Shown: positions 1 to 8,909, numbered from the stretch's first letter. The stretch: DNA of 64,000 bases from Porphyromonadaceae bacterium UBA4277 (GCA_002395965.1 DGVT01000121.1:56581-120580); one strand, 5' to 3'. Numbers and translations: made by a program. The notes: a model not told the origin generated them from the letters alone.

Positions 1-2
1 AG

Positions 3-617
3 CGAGAATATCATATCCGCATTAAGCTGAACGACGCGCCCGTTAGAATTTGGCGTGAACTCGTTGTTCCATCCAATATCACATTGGAGCTACTTGCTTT
101 CGTGCTGATTGATGCAATGGGGTGGGCACATGAACACCTATATCAGTTTAGGGGAAAGAACGATGTGATTTATATGAATTCTCATGAGATAAGGGAACAT
201 AAGAATTCATTTTTCGGTTTCCTCTTTCGTGTTCAATATGTGAATACTGAAACAACTTCCTTAGATATGGTTTTACAACCTAAGGGAGGAAGATTTAAGT
301 TTGAATACGATATGGGTGATTCTTGGATACACGATGTATGGGTTAAGGGTGCCCGTGATTATGCGAAGGACGAGGAGCCTGTTATCAAACTTTTGAAAGC
401 CGAAGGTGCATGTCCGCCAGAGGATTGCGGAGGTGTATGGGGTTATGCCGAACTTATAGAGCTTAAGAATAAAAAACGTAAGACAGCCGAAGATAAAGAA
501 CGTCTGGAGTGGTATGACATTTCTAAGGATTATAATCCTAAGGATTGTGATCTGGAGTCATTGCAAGATGATGTTGAGGCTTTGTGGCTTGAGATTAAAG
601 ACGAAATGGATGAATAA
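3..617 (+). CDS. pRiA4b ORF-3-like family protein, 5' end outside window
   Basis: The frame is open from base 3, so the start lies upstream of the window and 204 residues are visible. The visible N-terminus contains REYHIRIKL..APVRIWREL followed by a segment rich in AMGW..EHLYQF and, later, FEYDMGDSWIHDV and CPPEDCGGVWGY. This order is that of the plasmid pRiA4b ORF-3-like family, whose members have no firmly established biochemical role and often sit in mobile or accessory DNA. A TTG at 84 could be taken as a start, but homologous-looking coding continues before it. The gene is followed by about 190 bp without a gene and then the 804-1010 repeat, so this end of the window looks like accessory DNA. 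Confidence 0.8.
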   Translation, partial: REYHIRIKLNDAPVRIWRELVVPSNITLELLAFVLIDAMGWAHEHLYQFRGKNDVIYMNSHEIREHKNSFFGFLFRVQYVNTETTSLDMVLQPKGGRFKFEYDMGDSWIHDVWVKGARDYAKDEEPVIKLLKAEGACPPEDCGGVWGYAELIELKNKKRKTAEDKERLEWYDISKDYNPKDCDLESLQDDVEALWLEIKDEMDE

Positions 618-803
618 AAAGAGAAAGTTTGTCTAAATCTTAATCGAATCGCCTCTGATAGTCTCAGAGCGCGCGGTTAATTTGGCTAAAAATAATTAAT
701 TACGATGCAAGTAATTGATAATCAATATAAATCTGTTGGGAATAAAGTTTTCGACGAGGAAGAGTATTAGTAGGCTTCCGAAGGCCTAAATTGTAAAGCA
801 CGT
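618..803. other. Intergenic stretch without a recognisable gene
   Basis: I see no coding region here. The only structure is a short hairpin near 771-788 (TAGGC stem, loop ttccgaag, GCCTA) just before the repeat element that begins at 804. Confidence 0.5.
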
Positions 804-1010
804 GGGTGTGTCATAATTCAGAAAAAGCGTTGAAAACGCAGGCGCATCGAAGATGCGACCATTTCTTTAACACCATGCAAGCAACATCGAAGATGTGCGC
901 AGCTTGGTGAGAGACAGCGACTTAAAAGGTGCTTCGAAGATGCACTATATCAGTGACGTAATCTCAAAATTCAATCAAAGCCTTATGAAATAGAATTATG
1001 ACACATCCCC
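804..1010 (+). repeat. MITE-like hairpin repeat, copy 1
   Basis: A 206-bp element closely matching the one at 63789-63993 over its first ~142 bp. It begins GGGTGTGTCATAATTCA and ends with an imperfect inverted copy (GAATTATGACACATCCC). Inside are four hairpins with a GAA loop: 827-839 (GCGTT/AACGC), 843-857 (CGCATC/GATGCG), 884-896 (ACATC/GATGT) and 929-945 (GTGCTTC/GATGCAC). The third sits between the conserved words ACCATGCAAG and GCAGCTTGGT. No ORF is present. Size, terminal inverted repeats and lack of coding fit a non-autonomous element; the mobilising enzyme is not in the window. Confidence 0.75.
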
Positions 1011-1237
1011 GCGTTTTTTGTCTCAAATGATTCAACGACATCATAGAAACTGGATAAATGTACGTCTTCATCCAGCTTCTCCCAACGTATGTCGTCACCA
1101 AATCCTCCAATCTTGAAATCAAGTCGTTCTGATTCGGAGGCTTTTTTCAATATGGTAAATGCTTCCAGCGGACGACTTAAAGTCTCGCCTGCATCTGTCA
1201 ACAAATAAATGCGATTGGCGTCAAACCATTCCGAAAA
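983..1237 (-). pseudogene. DUF2442-like remnant
   Basis: Reading on the minus strand gives WFDANRIYLLTDAGE, then SRPLEAF, a GGFGDDIRW block and LDEDVHLSSFYD, which is the pattern of small DUF2442 proteins (about 75-90 aa, function unknown, often next to toxin-antitoxin type genes). No ATG is found before the conserved WFDANRIY block: upstream the frame reads an Arg-rich stretch back to a stop at 1280-1282, and the first usable start (TTG at 1204) would cut into the domain. The C-terminus (GMCHNSIS) is encoded by the inverted end of the 804-1010 repeat. I therefore read it as a broken gene whose 3' end was replaced by the repeat. A non-canonical start remains possible. Confidence 0.55.
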
Positions 1238-1375
1238 GGCGGGCCTTCTTCGTCTTGCAGGGCGGGCATCGGTGATGAGTTATAGACTCGCACGATTGCC
1301 ACTAATTATTGTGGGGCAGTTATAATGTAATTCAAATGTAACGCGCAAATGCCTGCTGCAACAGCTAAATGGGCG

Positions 1376-1383
1376 TAACTTTG
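1376..1383 (+). promoter_or_regulatory. -7 promoter box of the phosphate symporter gene
   Basis: TAACTTTG followed by C matches the Bacteroidetes -7 consensus TAnnTTTG, 31 bp before the ATG at 1415. The -33 element is weak. Confidence 0.55.
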
Positions 1384-1414
1384 CACTCAATAAGATTTAC
1401 ATCCAAACATAATT

Positions 1415-3097
1415 ATGGAACAAAACTACTGGATTATAGGGCTGAAGGTGCTGGGCGCGCTTGGGCTGCTCATATATGGAATGCGCATGATGAGTGAAGC
1501 ATTGCAGAAGATGGCCGGCTCGCACTTGAGGCACATATTGTCACGAATGACTACCAACCGGCTGCTGGGCATGCTCACCGGCACGTTTGTAACCTGTGCC
1601 GTGCAGTCGTCGTCGGCAACGACGGTGATGACCGTGTCGTTTGTCTCGGCCGGGTTGTTGACGCTCTCGCAAGCCATATCGGTGATTATGGGTGCCAATA
1701 TCGGCACCACGCTCACGGCGTGGATCATGTCGCTGGGATATTCGGTCGATTTGACCAACGTCGTGTTCCCGGCTTTCCTCGTTGGTATAATACTTATATA
1801 TAAACGTCGCTTCCGTTACATGGGCGACTTGCTGTTTGGCATTGCATTCTTGTTCCTGTCGCTGGTGATGCTCAGCAGTGCCGGTCACGACCTTGACCTG
1901 GCCCATAACGAGGCGGTGGTGCGGTTCTTTGCTTCGTTCGACACGGGCAGTTATCTCACCATTCTGGCTTTTCTTGCCATAGGCACTATAATCACTTGCC
2001 TTGTGCAGTCGTCGGCTGCCGTTATGGCAATTACGATTTTGCTTTGTTCCACAGGTGTGTTGCCCGTCTATTTAGGCATCGCCCTTGTTATGGGTGAGAA
2101 TATAGGCACCACAGCCACCGCCAACCTTGCAGCTCTGGGTGCCGGCCTCCAGGCACGGCGGGCTGCGCTGGCTCACCTGCTGTTCAATGTGTTCGGAGTG
2201 ATGTGGGTGCTCGTGGTGTTCTACCCGTTTGTCAACCTTGTGTGTAGCTTGGTGGGCTATGACCCGGCATTGAGTGGCCAGGCCGAGCGTCTGCCCGTTG
2301 TGCTGGCAATGTTTCACACATGCTTCAACGTGTCTAACACTGCCCTGCTGATATGGTTCGTGCCGCAAATGGAGCGGGTGGTGAAGTGGCTGCTGCCCGG
2401 CAGCGAGACTGAGGAGGAAACTGAGTTCCGGTTGCAGTACATACAGACGAACCTTGTCCAGACGCCTGAAATTGCCGTCCTCCAGGCTCAGAAGGAGACC
2501 TCGCGGTTTGCCGATAATGTGCGCATGATGTTTGGCATGGTCATGACGCTATTTGAAGAAAAAGATGGCGGGCAGTTTGAAGAGTGTTATCGCAAAATCG
2601 AGCACGAAGAGGACCTTTCCGACCGCATGGAGATGGAGATTGCCCGCTACCTTGAGCAGGTGAGCGACGACCACTTGAGCGATGATACGAAACAGAAGAT
2701 ACGTCAGATGATGCGTGAGGTGGGCGAGCTGGAGTCGATAGCCGATGCCTGCTACAACCTGTCGCGCACGCTCAACCGTCGCATGCAGAGTGGCAAGACG
2801 TTTACCATAGTGCAGACAAACGACATCCTGGAGATGATGGGCTTGTGCGACCAAGCCCTGGAACAAATGTGCCTTGTGCTGCACGAGCAACTCGAGGAGC
2901 ACAACATTAATGAGACTTATCGCATCGAGAACAAGATAGATGCCATGTGTGAGCGCCTGAAGGAAGACAACCTTGAGGCCGTTAACGAACACCGCTACGA
3001 CTACTCGTTAGGCACGATGTTCAGCGACATGGTGAGCGAAATGGAGCACTTAGGCGACTATGTTGTTAACGTGGCACAGGCCAGATTTGGACAATAA
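1415..3097 (+). CDS. Na/Pi cotransporter family protein with PhoU-like tail
   Basis: A 560-aa inner-membrane protein predicted to take up phosphate with sodium. Two inverted Na/Pi-symporter repeats are visible by their QSSSATT (about residue 65) and QSSAAV (about residue 200) signatures, within roughly eight hydrophobic segments (residues 5-330). The soluble C-terminal part (about 350-560) is helical and charged (EVGELESIADACYNLSR, MVSEMEHLGDYVVNV) as in PhoU-like domains fused to bacterial NptA-type proteins. It is followed after 20 bp by a PhoB-type regulator with its own promoter box, so transporter and sensor pair probably act together in phosphate control. No high-affinity pst operon is present here. 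Length is normal for the family. Confidence 0.9.
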   Translation: MEQNYWIIGLKVLGALGLLIYGMRMMSEALQKMAGSHLRHILSRMTTNRLLGMLTGTFVTCAVQSSSATTVMTVSFVSAGLLTLSQAISVIMGANIGTTLTAWIMSLGYSVDLTNVVFPAFLVGIILIYKRRFRYMGDLLFGIAFLFLSLVMLSSAGHDLDLAHNEAVVRFFASFDTGSYLTILAFLAIGTIITCLVQSSAAVMAITILLCSTGVLPVYLGIALVMGENIGTTATANLAALGAGLQARRAALAHLLFNVFGVMWVLVVFYPFVNLVCSLVGYDPALSGQAERLPVVLAMFHTCFNVSNTALLIWFVPQMERVVKWLLPGSETEEETEFRLQYIQTNLVQTPEIAVLQAQKETSRFADNVRMMFGMVMTLFEEKDGGQFEECYRKIEHEEDLSDRMEMEIARYLEQVSDDHLSDDTKQKIRQMMREVGELESIADACYNLSRTLNRRMQSGKTFTIVQTNDILEMMGLCDQALEQMCLVLHEQLEEHNINETYRIENKIDAMCERLKEDNLEAVNEHRYDYSLGTMFSDMVSEMEHLGDYVVNVAQARFGQ

Positions 3098-3101
3098 TAT
3101 G

Positions 3102-3109
3102 TAACTTTG
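3102..3109 (+). promoter_or_regulatory. -7 promoter box directly before the response regulator
   Basis: TAACTTTG then C lies in the 20-bp gap after the symporter gene. Its last base is only 9 bp before the A of the ATG at 3118, so a transcript from it would have almost no 5' leader. Confidence 0.5.
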
Positions 3110-3117
3110 CACCCGAT

Positions 3118-3798
3118 ATGGAAAAACAACGTATATTAGTAATCGACGATGAGCCGGATTTGTGCGACATCCTGCTTTACAACCTGCGTGAGGGCGGCTA
3201 CAGGGCCGACTGTGCCTACTCGGCCGAGGAAGCCCTCGGACTGCCCATCGCCCACTACGACCTGCTGCTGCTCGATGTGATGTTGCCGGCCATGTCGGGC
3301 TTTGAATTAGCGGCAAAGTTAAAGACCGATTCATCCACATCGCACATCCCTATCATCTTTCTCACAGCCAAGGATGCCGAGGCCGACACGCTGCAAGGCT
3401 TCGACATCGGTGCCGACGACTATGTTACCAAGCCGTTCTCGGTGCGGGAGTTGATGGCCCGGGTGAAGGCTGTGCTCGGCAGGGTGGCTGCCTCGAGCCC
3501 CGCCAGTGTGGCAGTGCAGGCCTATGAAGGCCTGGTGTTAGACCTGAAGAAAAAGACCGCCACAGTCGATGGCCTGGATGTGGCTCTGACCAAAACCGAG
3601 TTTGAACTGCTGAAGTTGTTGCTCAGTTGTCGTGGACAAGTGCTTGCGCGCAGTCAGATGCTGGAGCAGGTGTGGCCCGAGAATGTGGTTGTTACCGAGC
3701 GCACTGTGGATGTGAACATAGCACGGTTGCGCAAGAAGATCGGTGACTACTCGAGGTGCATTGTCGCCCGGCAGGGCTATGGCTATATGTTTGAATGA
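3118..3798 (+). CDS. OmpR/PhoB-family response regulator
   Basis: A 226-aa two-component response regulator. The receiver domain (about 1-120) has the acidic pair DDE at 10-12, the phospho-acceptor D53 in LLLLDVMLP, the conserved Thr in FLTAKD and Lys in DYVTKPF. The C-terminal winged helix (about 130-226) has LTKTEFELLKLL and the ERTVDVNIARLRKKIG recognition helix of OmpR/PhoB proteins. It overlaps the downstream kinase gene by 4 bp (ATGA), implying translational coupling. The neighbouring Na/Pi symporter suggests phosphate as the signal, which is an inference. Start chosen at the ATG just after a promoter box. Confidence 0.92.
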   Translation: MEKQRILVIDDEPDLCDILLYNLREGGYRADCAYSAEEALGLPIAHYDLLLLDVMLPAMSGFELAAKLKTDSSTSHIPIIFLTAKDAEADTLQGFDIGADDYVTKPFSVRELMARVKAVLGRVAASSPASVAVQAYEGLVLDLKKKTATVDGLDVALTKTEFELLKLLLSCRGQVLARSQMLEQVWPENVVVTERTVDVNIARLRKKIGDYSRCIVARQGYGYMFE

Positions 3799-4721
3799 TG
3801 AAGAAGCTGAGTGAAGGACGCAAGATGTGGCTCAGTGTGATGGTCATATTCACCATCTATGCTGCGACGTTCATCTTGTTTGACGACTACGACCGCAAGA
3901 TGCTCGAGCCATTCAATGAAGTGAGCGACTGGCACTTGATGCTGTTCTCGCTTGTGGTGCTGGTGGGCTTGGGCTTCTTGCTGCTGCATTACTCGCGGCG
4001 CATGGACGAACGCATCAATCGCGAGCGTGCCGAAAAAGAAAACCAGATGCGTCGTGAACTCACGCAAAACATTGCCCACGAGCTCAAGACCCCGGTGGCG
4101 AGCATACTCGGCTATTCCGAGACCATCCTCAACTCTCCCGAAATGGACGATGCCACAGTGCGCCGGTTTATCTCTCGCACGCATGACCAGGCCCGGCGGC
4201 TCACGTCGCTGCTGCAAGACATCTCCACGCTTAACCGTATGGACTATGCGCGCGACGTGCTGGCCATGGAGCGCATCGATGTTTCGCAGCTCTTTGCCGA
4301 GATTGTGCACGAAACATCGCTCACCTTCGCGCAACGTGAAATGACGCTTAACAACTGCCTGCCTCAAAATGTGATAGTGCGAGGTAACATGTCGCTCATC
4401 TACAGTGTGCTGCGCAATCTTGTGGATAATTCGCTCAACTATGCCGGCCGCGGTGCCGTGGTCGAGGTCTCGGCAACAGAGACATCTACTCACTGGATGT
4501 TTACCTTTGCCGATAATGGCGTGGGAATTCCCGAAAAAGATATGCCCCGCATCTTTGAGCGTTTTTACCGCGTGGACAAGGGACGGAGCCGCTCATTAGG
4601 CGGCACGGGCCTCGGGCTGGCCATTGTCAAGAACGCTGTCCAGCTTCATGGCGGCACAATCACGGTGAGTCGTCCCGAAAGCGGCGGGCTGGAGTTCCGC
4701 TTCTCGCTGAAGAAGCAGTGA
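3795..4721 (+). CDS. Sensor histidine kinase (PhoR-like)
   Basis: A 308-aa membrane histidine kinase, partner of the regulator at 3118-3798. Two membrane helices (about residues 13-29 and 47-65) enclose a periplasmic loop of under 20 residues, so there is no periplasmic sensor domain. The HisKA domain has QNIAHELKTPVAS with H95 as the predicted autophosphorylation site. The ATPase domain shows the N box (LRNLVDNSLNYA), G1 (FADNGVGIP), F box (IFERFYRVD) and G2 (GGTGLGLAIVKN). A short-loop kinase of this kind usually senses through the membrane or a partner protein; the PhoU-like tail of the symporter is a candidate partner by inference. Confidence 0.92.
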   Translation: MMKKLSEGRKMWLSVMVIFTIYAATFILFDDYDRKMLEPFNEVSDWHLMLFSLVVLVGLGFLLLHYSRRMDERINRERAEKENQMRRELTQNIAHELKTPVASILGYSETILNSPEMDDATVRRFISRTHDQARRLTSLLQDISTLNRMDYARDVLAMERIDVSQLFAEIVHETSLTFAQREMTLNNCLPQNVIVRGNMSLIYSVLRNLVDNSLNYAGRGAVVEVSATETSTHWMFTFADNGVGIPEKDMPRIFERFYRVDKGRSRSLGGTGLGLAIVKNAVQLHGGTITVSRPESGGLEFRFSLKKQ

Positions 4722-4858
4722 TGTGAATATAGGTGTGTCCGACACTCTAACTATTGTAGGGTGTTGGCTAAAAAATGCTAAATATATGTAATCAAATTGG
4801 CATTTTTGAGTAATTGTTTATATCTTCGCATTCAAAACTGACTTTTTCACGATAATTC

Positions 4859-5539
4859 ATGAAACCGATAACCAGCATACTGCTTGTGCTGTCGCTGATT
4901 TGCTACGTGTTTCTGCCTTTCTACGTCATCTCGTTTCAGGGCACGATAACCGGCTTCAGTTTCACCGCCGGCACAATCACTCAATATCCCAGCGTGCGCC
5001 ACATTGCGTTTGCGCTGCTGCCATTTATCTCATGTTTTCTGGCGATAGGCTTTAATACACTCAAAAACCGGTGGTGGAGCCTGCTGTCGGCATTCTTCGT
5101 TTTGGGAATGCTGTGGTTCTTCTCTCACACCTATAACTTCCATGAGATAGCACTTCAACATCAGCCCGATGTAATGCCCAACGAAGACATTGGCGAGGGC
5201 TTCACGATTGTGGGGTTAGGCATTGGTTACAAGTCGAGTTGCTTATTGGCAATTTTAGCGCTTTGCTCGGCATTGCTGTCGGTGTTGCCGTTCTCGTTTA
5301 ACCGGACTATAGAGAAGGCTGTGGATGATACTATCGACCGCAGCTTGGAAGACGTGCGAGCCATAGGCACACGCGTGTCGAAGGATGTGAAAGACTGGCA
5401 AACCAAGCGTCACAAGCCTCGAAGCGGCACCACTACCGCGACTACAACTCAACCCGATGTTGAAGCCGGCACCGGCGTTGACCGGCCTGAACCCCCTGAG
5501 ATTGACAAGGAGGACCCGTCGCGCTTCATGCCCAAGTAA
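4859..5539 (+). CDS. Four-helix membrane protein of unknown function
   Basis: A 226-aa protein that I do not recognise. It has hydrophobic segments at about 4-24, 48-66, 74-90 and 118-140, then a charged, Thr/Pro-rich cytoplasmic-looking tail (about 150-226) with DDTIDRSLEDVRAIGTRVSKDVKDW. A weak promoter-like TATCTTCGC lies about 30 bp upstream. Next gene is the GH13 enzyme on the same strand, 61 bp away across a hairpin. No enzymatic motif is visible. Confidence 0.7.
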   Translation: MKPITSILLVLSLICYVFLPFYVISFQGTITGFSFTAGTITQYPSVRHIAFALLPFISCFLAIGFNTLKNRWWSLLSAFFVLGMLWFFSHTYNFHEIALQHQPDVMPNEDIGEGFTIVGLGIGYKSSCLLAILALCSALLSVLPFSFNRTIEKAVDDTIDRSLEDVRAIGTRVSKDVKDWQTKRHKPRSGTTTATTTQPDVEAGTGVDRPEPPEIDKEDPSRFMPK

Positions 5540-5546
5540 ATTCGCG

Positions 5547-5580
5547 CAGCGGCAGGCCGGTGAGCACCAGCCTGCGGCTG
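5547..5580 (+). terminator. Hairpin between membrane protein and amylase genes
   Basis: CAGCGGCAGGC pairs with GCCTGCGGCTG (one mismatch) around a 12-nt loop, 8 bp after the stop codon. There is no T-run, so it may be an mRNA-stability or attenuating hairpin rather than a terminator. Confidence 0.35.
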
Positions 5581-5600
5581 TGATTGCATAACTCCAAGAT

Positions 5601-7001
5601 ATGAAACAATTTATTAAGCTGCTGACGGCCGTTGCCGTCGTCATGACTATGCACCTGCCTAACGAGGTGGCTGCCGGAAATAACGAGATCATACTTCACG
5701 CATGGTCGTGGTCGTTCAACACCATTCGCGAGCATCTGCCCGAAATCAAGGATGCCGGCTACACGATAGTGCAGACGTCGCCCATCAACGAGTGCTATGT
5801 GGGTGATAATGGCGGGCGTCAGCTCTTCGGCAACGGAAAGTGGTACTATCATTACCAGCCCACCGACTGGACAATAGGCAACTACCAGCTGGGCACCCGC
5901 GACGAGTTCAAGGCAATGTGTGCCGAGGCTTCGCGCTTGGGACTGCGGGTGATAGTGGATGTGTTGCCCAATCACACCGTTATCGACCGTCGCTATATCA
6001 ACGAGCGGCTCGACAGCGCAGTGGGAGGCCGTGAGAACCTGTTTCATGCCAACGGGCTGTGGCCCATCAAGGACTACAGCGACCGTTATCAGTGCACTAC
6101 CGGCGAAATGGGTACACTGCCCGACGTGAATACCGAAAATCCTGATTTCCAATACTACTATATGCAGTATGTGAACGACGTGCTGGCCTGCGGTGCCGGC
6201 GGGTTCCGCTACGACACTGCCAAGCACATCGGTCTGCCCGGTGAGATGTGCGACCCCAAGTCGCCGCAGAACGACTTCTGGGATGTGGCCATGGGGCGCA
6301 AACCGGTGAAAGGCCTCTGGCTTGCCGTGCCGCGCGACCAGCTCTTCATCTATGGCGAGGTGCTGCAAGACAAGAATGTGCCTGAGCAGGGCTATGCCGA
6401 GTATATGGATCTCACGGCGAGCAACTATGGCTGGGTGCTGCGCAATGTTCTCAACAAGCACAACGCCAAGGCCGACGACTTGCTCTCGTGGCACCACAGT
6501 GTGCATCCGTCGCATTTGGTCACATGGGTAGAGTCGCACGACACCTATTGCAACGATCATGCTTCGGCAGGCATGAGCGACGAGCTGGTGCGCTTGGGAT
6601 GGGTCTTCCTCACGGCGCGGCAATATGGCACGCCGCTGTTTTACTCGCGCCCTCACGGCAGCACACGCGACAATTACTGGGGAGATAACGAGATCGGCAA
6701 GGTGGGTAATGATGAGTTTAAGCACCCGTTGGTGCGTGCGGTCAACGAATTCCGCCATGCCAACTGTGGCCAGCCCGAGAACATCGTCTATAGTGCCGAT
6801 GGCAAGCAAATCGTCGTGGAACGCGGCAGCAAGGCGGCCGTAGTCATTAACCTTGATGAAAATGCAGCCCAAGTGTCGATACCGGTAACCATAGCCGACG
6901 GCAAATACCGCGATGCCGTCACCCATCGTCGTGTGCAGGTCAGGAAAGGCATCCTCAAAGCCTCGCTTGAGCCCCTGACTGCCTATGTGCTTTCGAAGTA
7001 A
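5601..7001 (+). CDS. Secreted GH13 alpha-amylase family enzyme
   Basis: A 466-aa glycoside hydrolase predicted to cut alpha-1,4-glucans. A signal peptide (about 1-25, ending EVAAG) precedes a TIM barrel. The GH13 signature regions are present: I, DVLPNH (120-125); II, GFRYDTAKH with nucleophile D205; III, YGEV with acid/base E253; IV, VESHD (310-314). A short beta domain follows (about 390-466). The length is at the small end of the family, with no carbohydrate-binding module and no lipobox, so it is probably periplasmic. There are no other starch-use genes (SusC/D for starch, GH97) next to it, so it is a stand-alone amylase in this window. Confidence 0.9.
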   Translation: MKQFIKLLTAVAVVMTMHLPNEVAAGNNEIILHAWSWSFNTIREHLPEIKDAGYTIVQTSPINECYVGDNGGRQLFGNGKWYYHYQPTDWTIGNYQLGTRDEFKAMCAEASRLGLRVIVDVLPNHTVIDRRYINERLDSAVGGRENLFHANGLWPIKDYSDRYQCTTGEMGTLPDVNTENPDFQYYYMQYVNDVLACGAGGFRYDTAKHIGLPGEMCDPKSPQNDFWDVAMGRKPVKGLWLAVPRDQLFIYGEVLQDKNVPEQGYAEYMDLTASNYGWVLRNVLNKHNAKADDLLSWHHSVHPSHLVTWVESHDTYCNDHASAGMSDELVRLGWVFLTARQYGTPLFYSRPHGSTRDNYWGDNEIGKVGNDEFKHPLVRAVNEFRHANCGQPENIVYSADGKQIVVERGSKAAVVINLDENAAQVSIPVTIADGKYRDAVTHRRVQVRKGILKASLEPLTAYVLSK

Positions 7002-7027
7002 TGTGGCCTGCTTTCAAGCCGACGTTT

Positions 7028-7804
7028 TCAGGGAATATACTGGAAGTCGAGCAGGGTGGGGTTGAACTTGATGTGAGGGTTGCCGAACATCTGTTCCAAT
7101 GCCTGCTGCTCGATAAGAGCGGGCGTGGGGCCGCTAATTAATTCACCATCTTTGGTTATTAGCCACAGGTCGTCGGCCATGAGCAGCGACTGCGACACGT
7201 CGTGGCTCGACAGCAACACGGCCTTGTCGTTGTCGTGGGCTAATGTGTGCAGCAGTTGCATCGTCTCGATGCGGCTGGCCACGTCGAGGAATGCCGTGGG
7301 CTCGTCGAGGATGATGATGGGCGTGTCTTGAGCCAGAGCTCGTGCTATCATAGCCTTTTGTCGTTCGCCGTCGCTCAGGTCGGCCATGTAGGCTTGTGCC
7401 TTATGGTCGATTCCCACAAGCGTCATGGCGCGTTCCACGGCTTCGCGGTCGTGAGTGCTGAGCCGCCCTAAGAAGCCCGTGTGTGGCTGTCGCCCGAGTG
7501 CCACAAGGTCGGCCACGGTTAGCCCGCCCACGGTGATGCGGTCGGTGGTGACCAGCGCAATCAGCCGTGAGCGCTCGCGGCCGGTGAGCTGCGAAATGTC
7601 GGCAGTGCCTATGGTGATGCTGCCTTCCAGCGGCTTAGATGCGCAGGTGATGGCACGCAACAGGGTCGATTTCCCTGCGCCGTTGTGACCCAACAAGGCT
7701 GTGAGCCTACCGCGATTGAGGCTCAGGTTCAGGTTGCTCAGAATGGGGGTTACACGTTTGCCATCGGTGTACCCCACGGTAAGGTTATGAGTGGTTAGAT
7801 ACAT
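7028..7804 (-). CDS. ABC transporter ATPase, siderophore/cobalamin type
   Basis: A 258-aa cytoplasmic ATPase energising import of an iron chelate or cobalamin. Walker A is GHNGAGKST (about 39-47), the ABC signature LSDGERQKAMIARAL (about 141), Walker B IIILDEPTAFLD (about 164) and the H-loop LLSSHD (about 197). It lies 15 bp downstream of the permease gene at 7820-8860 and is the last gene of the minus-strand cluster. The sequence places it in the FecE/FhuC/BtuD group; substrate cannot be told from sequence. Confidence 0.92.
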   Translation of the reverse strand: MYLTTHNLTVGYTDGKRVTPILSNLNLSLNRGRLTALLGHNGAGKSTLLRAITCASKPLEGSITIGTADISQLTGRERSRLIALVTTDRITVGGLTVADLVALGRQPHTGFLGRLSTHDREAVERAMTLVGIDHKAQAYMADLSDGERQKAMIARALAQDTPIIILDEPTAFLDVASRIETMQLLHTLAHDNDKAVLLSSHDVSQSLLMADDLWLITKDGELISGPTPALIEQQALEQMFGNPHIKFNPTLLDFQYIP

Positions 7805-7819
7805 ATTTCTACTATTATT

Positions 7820-8860
7820 TTAGCTGTGTATTTTCTCCCTGACGATGATATAGATAATAATGGGCACGCCTATTATGGGGGTGATGGCATTGATGGGAAT
7901 GATGCCGTGAGTGCCGTTCACGCTGATGAGCGTGCACAGTAGTGCCACACATGCACCGGCAAGGATGGTGGTGGGTATCAGCCGGGCATGATTGCTGGTT
8001 GCAGTCATGAAGCGTGCCACATGTGGCACCACAAGCCCTAAGAATCCTATCGGGCCGCAGAAGGCAGTGACCACTGCCGTGAGAATGCCGGTGACGATGA
8101 GCAGCACGTTGCGTGTGCGATGGGTGTTGACACCTAAGTTCTCGGCATAACGTGTGCCAAGCAACAGGGCATTGAGCGGTTTCACCATCAATATTGCTGC
8201 TATGAGCGATGCAATGATGCAGGCACCAAACACCGGCATCTGCGCCACCGTTACGCCCGAGAAATTGCCGAACCCCCATGTCACATAGCTGTGTATGCCT
8301 TCCTCGCTGGCTACCGAGTTGAGCAGTGAGATAATGCTTGACGCTAAATAGCTCACTAAAATGCCCACAATCAGAAGCATGGTGCTGTTTCGCACGATGG
8401 CCGAGAATGCAATGAGAATGGCAAGCACAGCCCCGGCGCCTATCAGAGCACCTATGAGTGTGGTCACATAGCTGCCCACAGCGGTGCCCAGCAGTGTGCT
8501 CACCGTGCCTCCGGTGGCCAGCATCACTACTGCCACTCCCAGTCCGGCACCTGCCGAGACACCTAATATCGACGGGCCCGCAAGAGGATTGTTGAAGGTG
8601 GTCTGCAACAGCAGGCCGCTCACGCTCAGGGCGGCACCGGCAAGGGCTGCCGTGGCAATCATGGGCAGGCGTGACTGACGGATGATGATGTCCCAAGCCA
8701 CATTTTCATGCCCATTGCCGGCAATGATGCTAAAAACGTCGCGCGCCGGAATATCAACCGAGCCATATAGCAGGCATGCCACTGCCAGAACCATGAGCAA
8801 TGCAGTGAGAATGCCCATTACAATCCAAAATCGCACTTTGCTTTTATTGTCAGGTTTCAT
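7820..8860 (-). CDS. FecCD/BtuC-family iron or cobalamin permease
   Basis: A 346-aa integral membrane permease with about ten hydrophobic helices. Recognisable FecCD signatures include RLPMIATAALAGAALSVSGLLLQ (begins about residue 64), NPLAGPSILGVSAGA and FCGPIGFLGLVVPHVAR near the C-terminus. It works as a dimer with the ATPase encoded immediately downstream (15-bp gap). The substrate-binding lipoprotein gene is upstream but separated by about 300 bp holding a repeat element, so the import operon appears to have been split by an insertion. No TonB-dependent receptor is adjacent. Confidence 0.92.
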   Translation of the reverse strand: MKPDNKSKVRFWIVMGILTALLMVLAVACLLYGSVDIPARDVFSIIAGNGHENVAWDIIIRQSRLPMIATAALAGAALSVSGLLLQTTFNNPLAGPSILGVSAGAGLGVAVVMLATGGTVSTLLGTAVGSYVTTLIGALIGAGAVLAILIAFSAIVRNSTMLLIVGILVSYLASSIISLLNSVASEEGIHSYVTWGFGNFSGVTVAQMPVFGACIIASLIAAILMVKPLNALLLGTRYAENLGVNTHRTRNVLLIVTGILTAVVTAFCGPIGFLGLVVPHVARFMTATSNHARLIPTTILAGACVALLCTLISVNGTHGIIPINAITPIIGVPIIIYIIVREKIHS

Positions 8861-8909
8861 GTGATTATTATTTTATTCTGTAGCCCATCATAAAAGTTAT
8901 AAATAATTT

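Noticed and set aside
5526..6926. 466-codon open frame on the minus strand opposite the GH13 gene
   Set aside because: It lies fully opposite a gene with all GH13 catalytic motifs; its translation has no recognisable domain and is His/Val/Ala-rich, typical of antisense frames in GC-rich genes.
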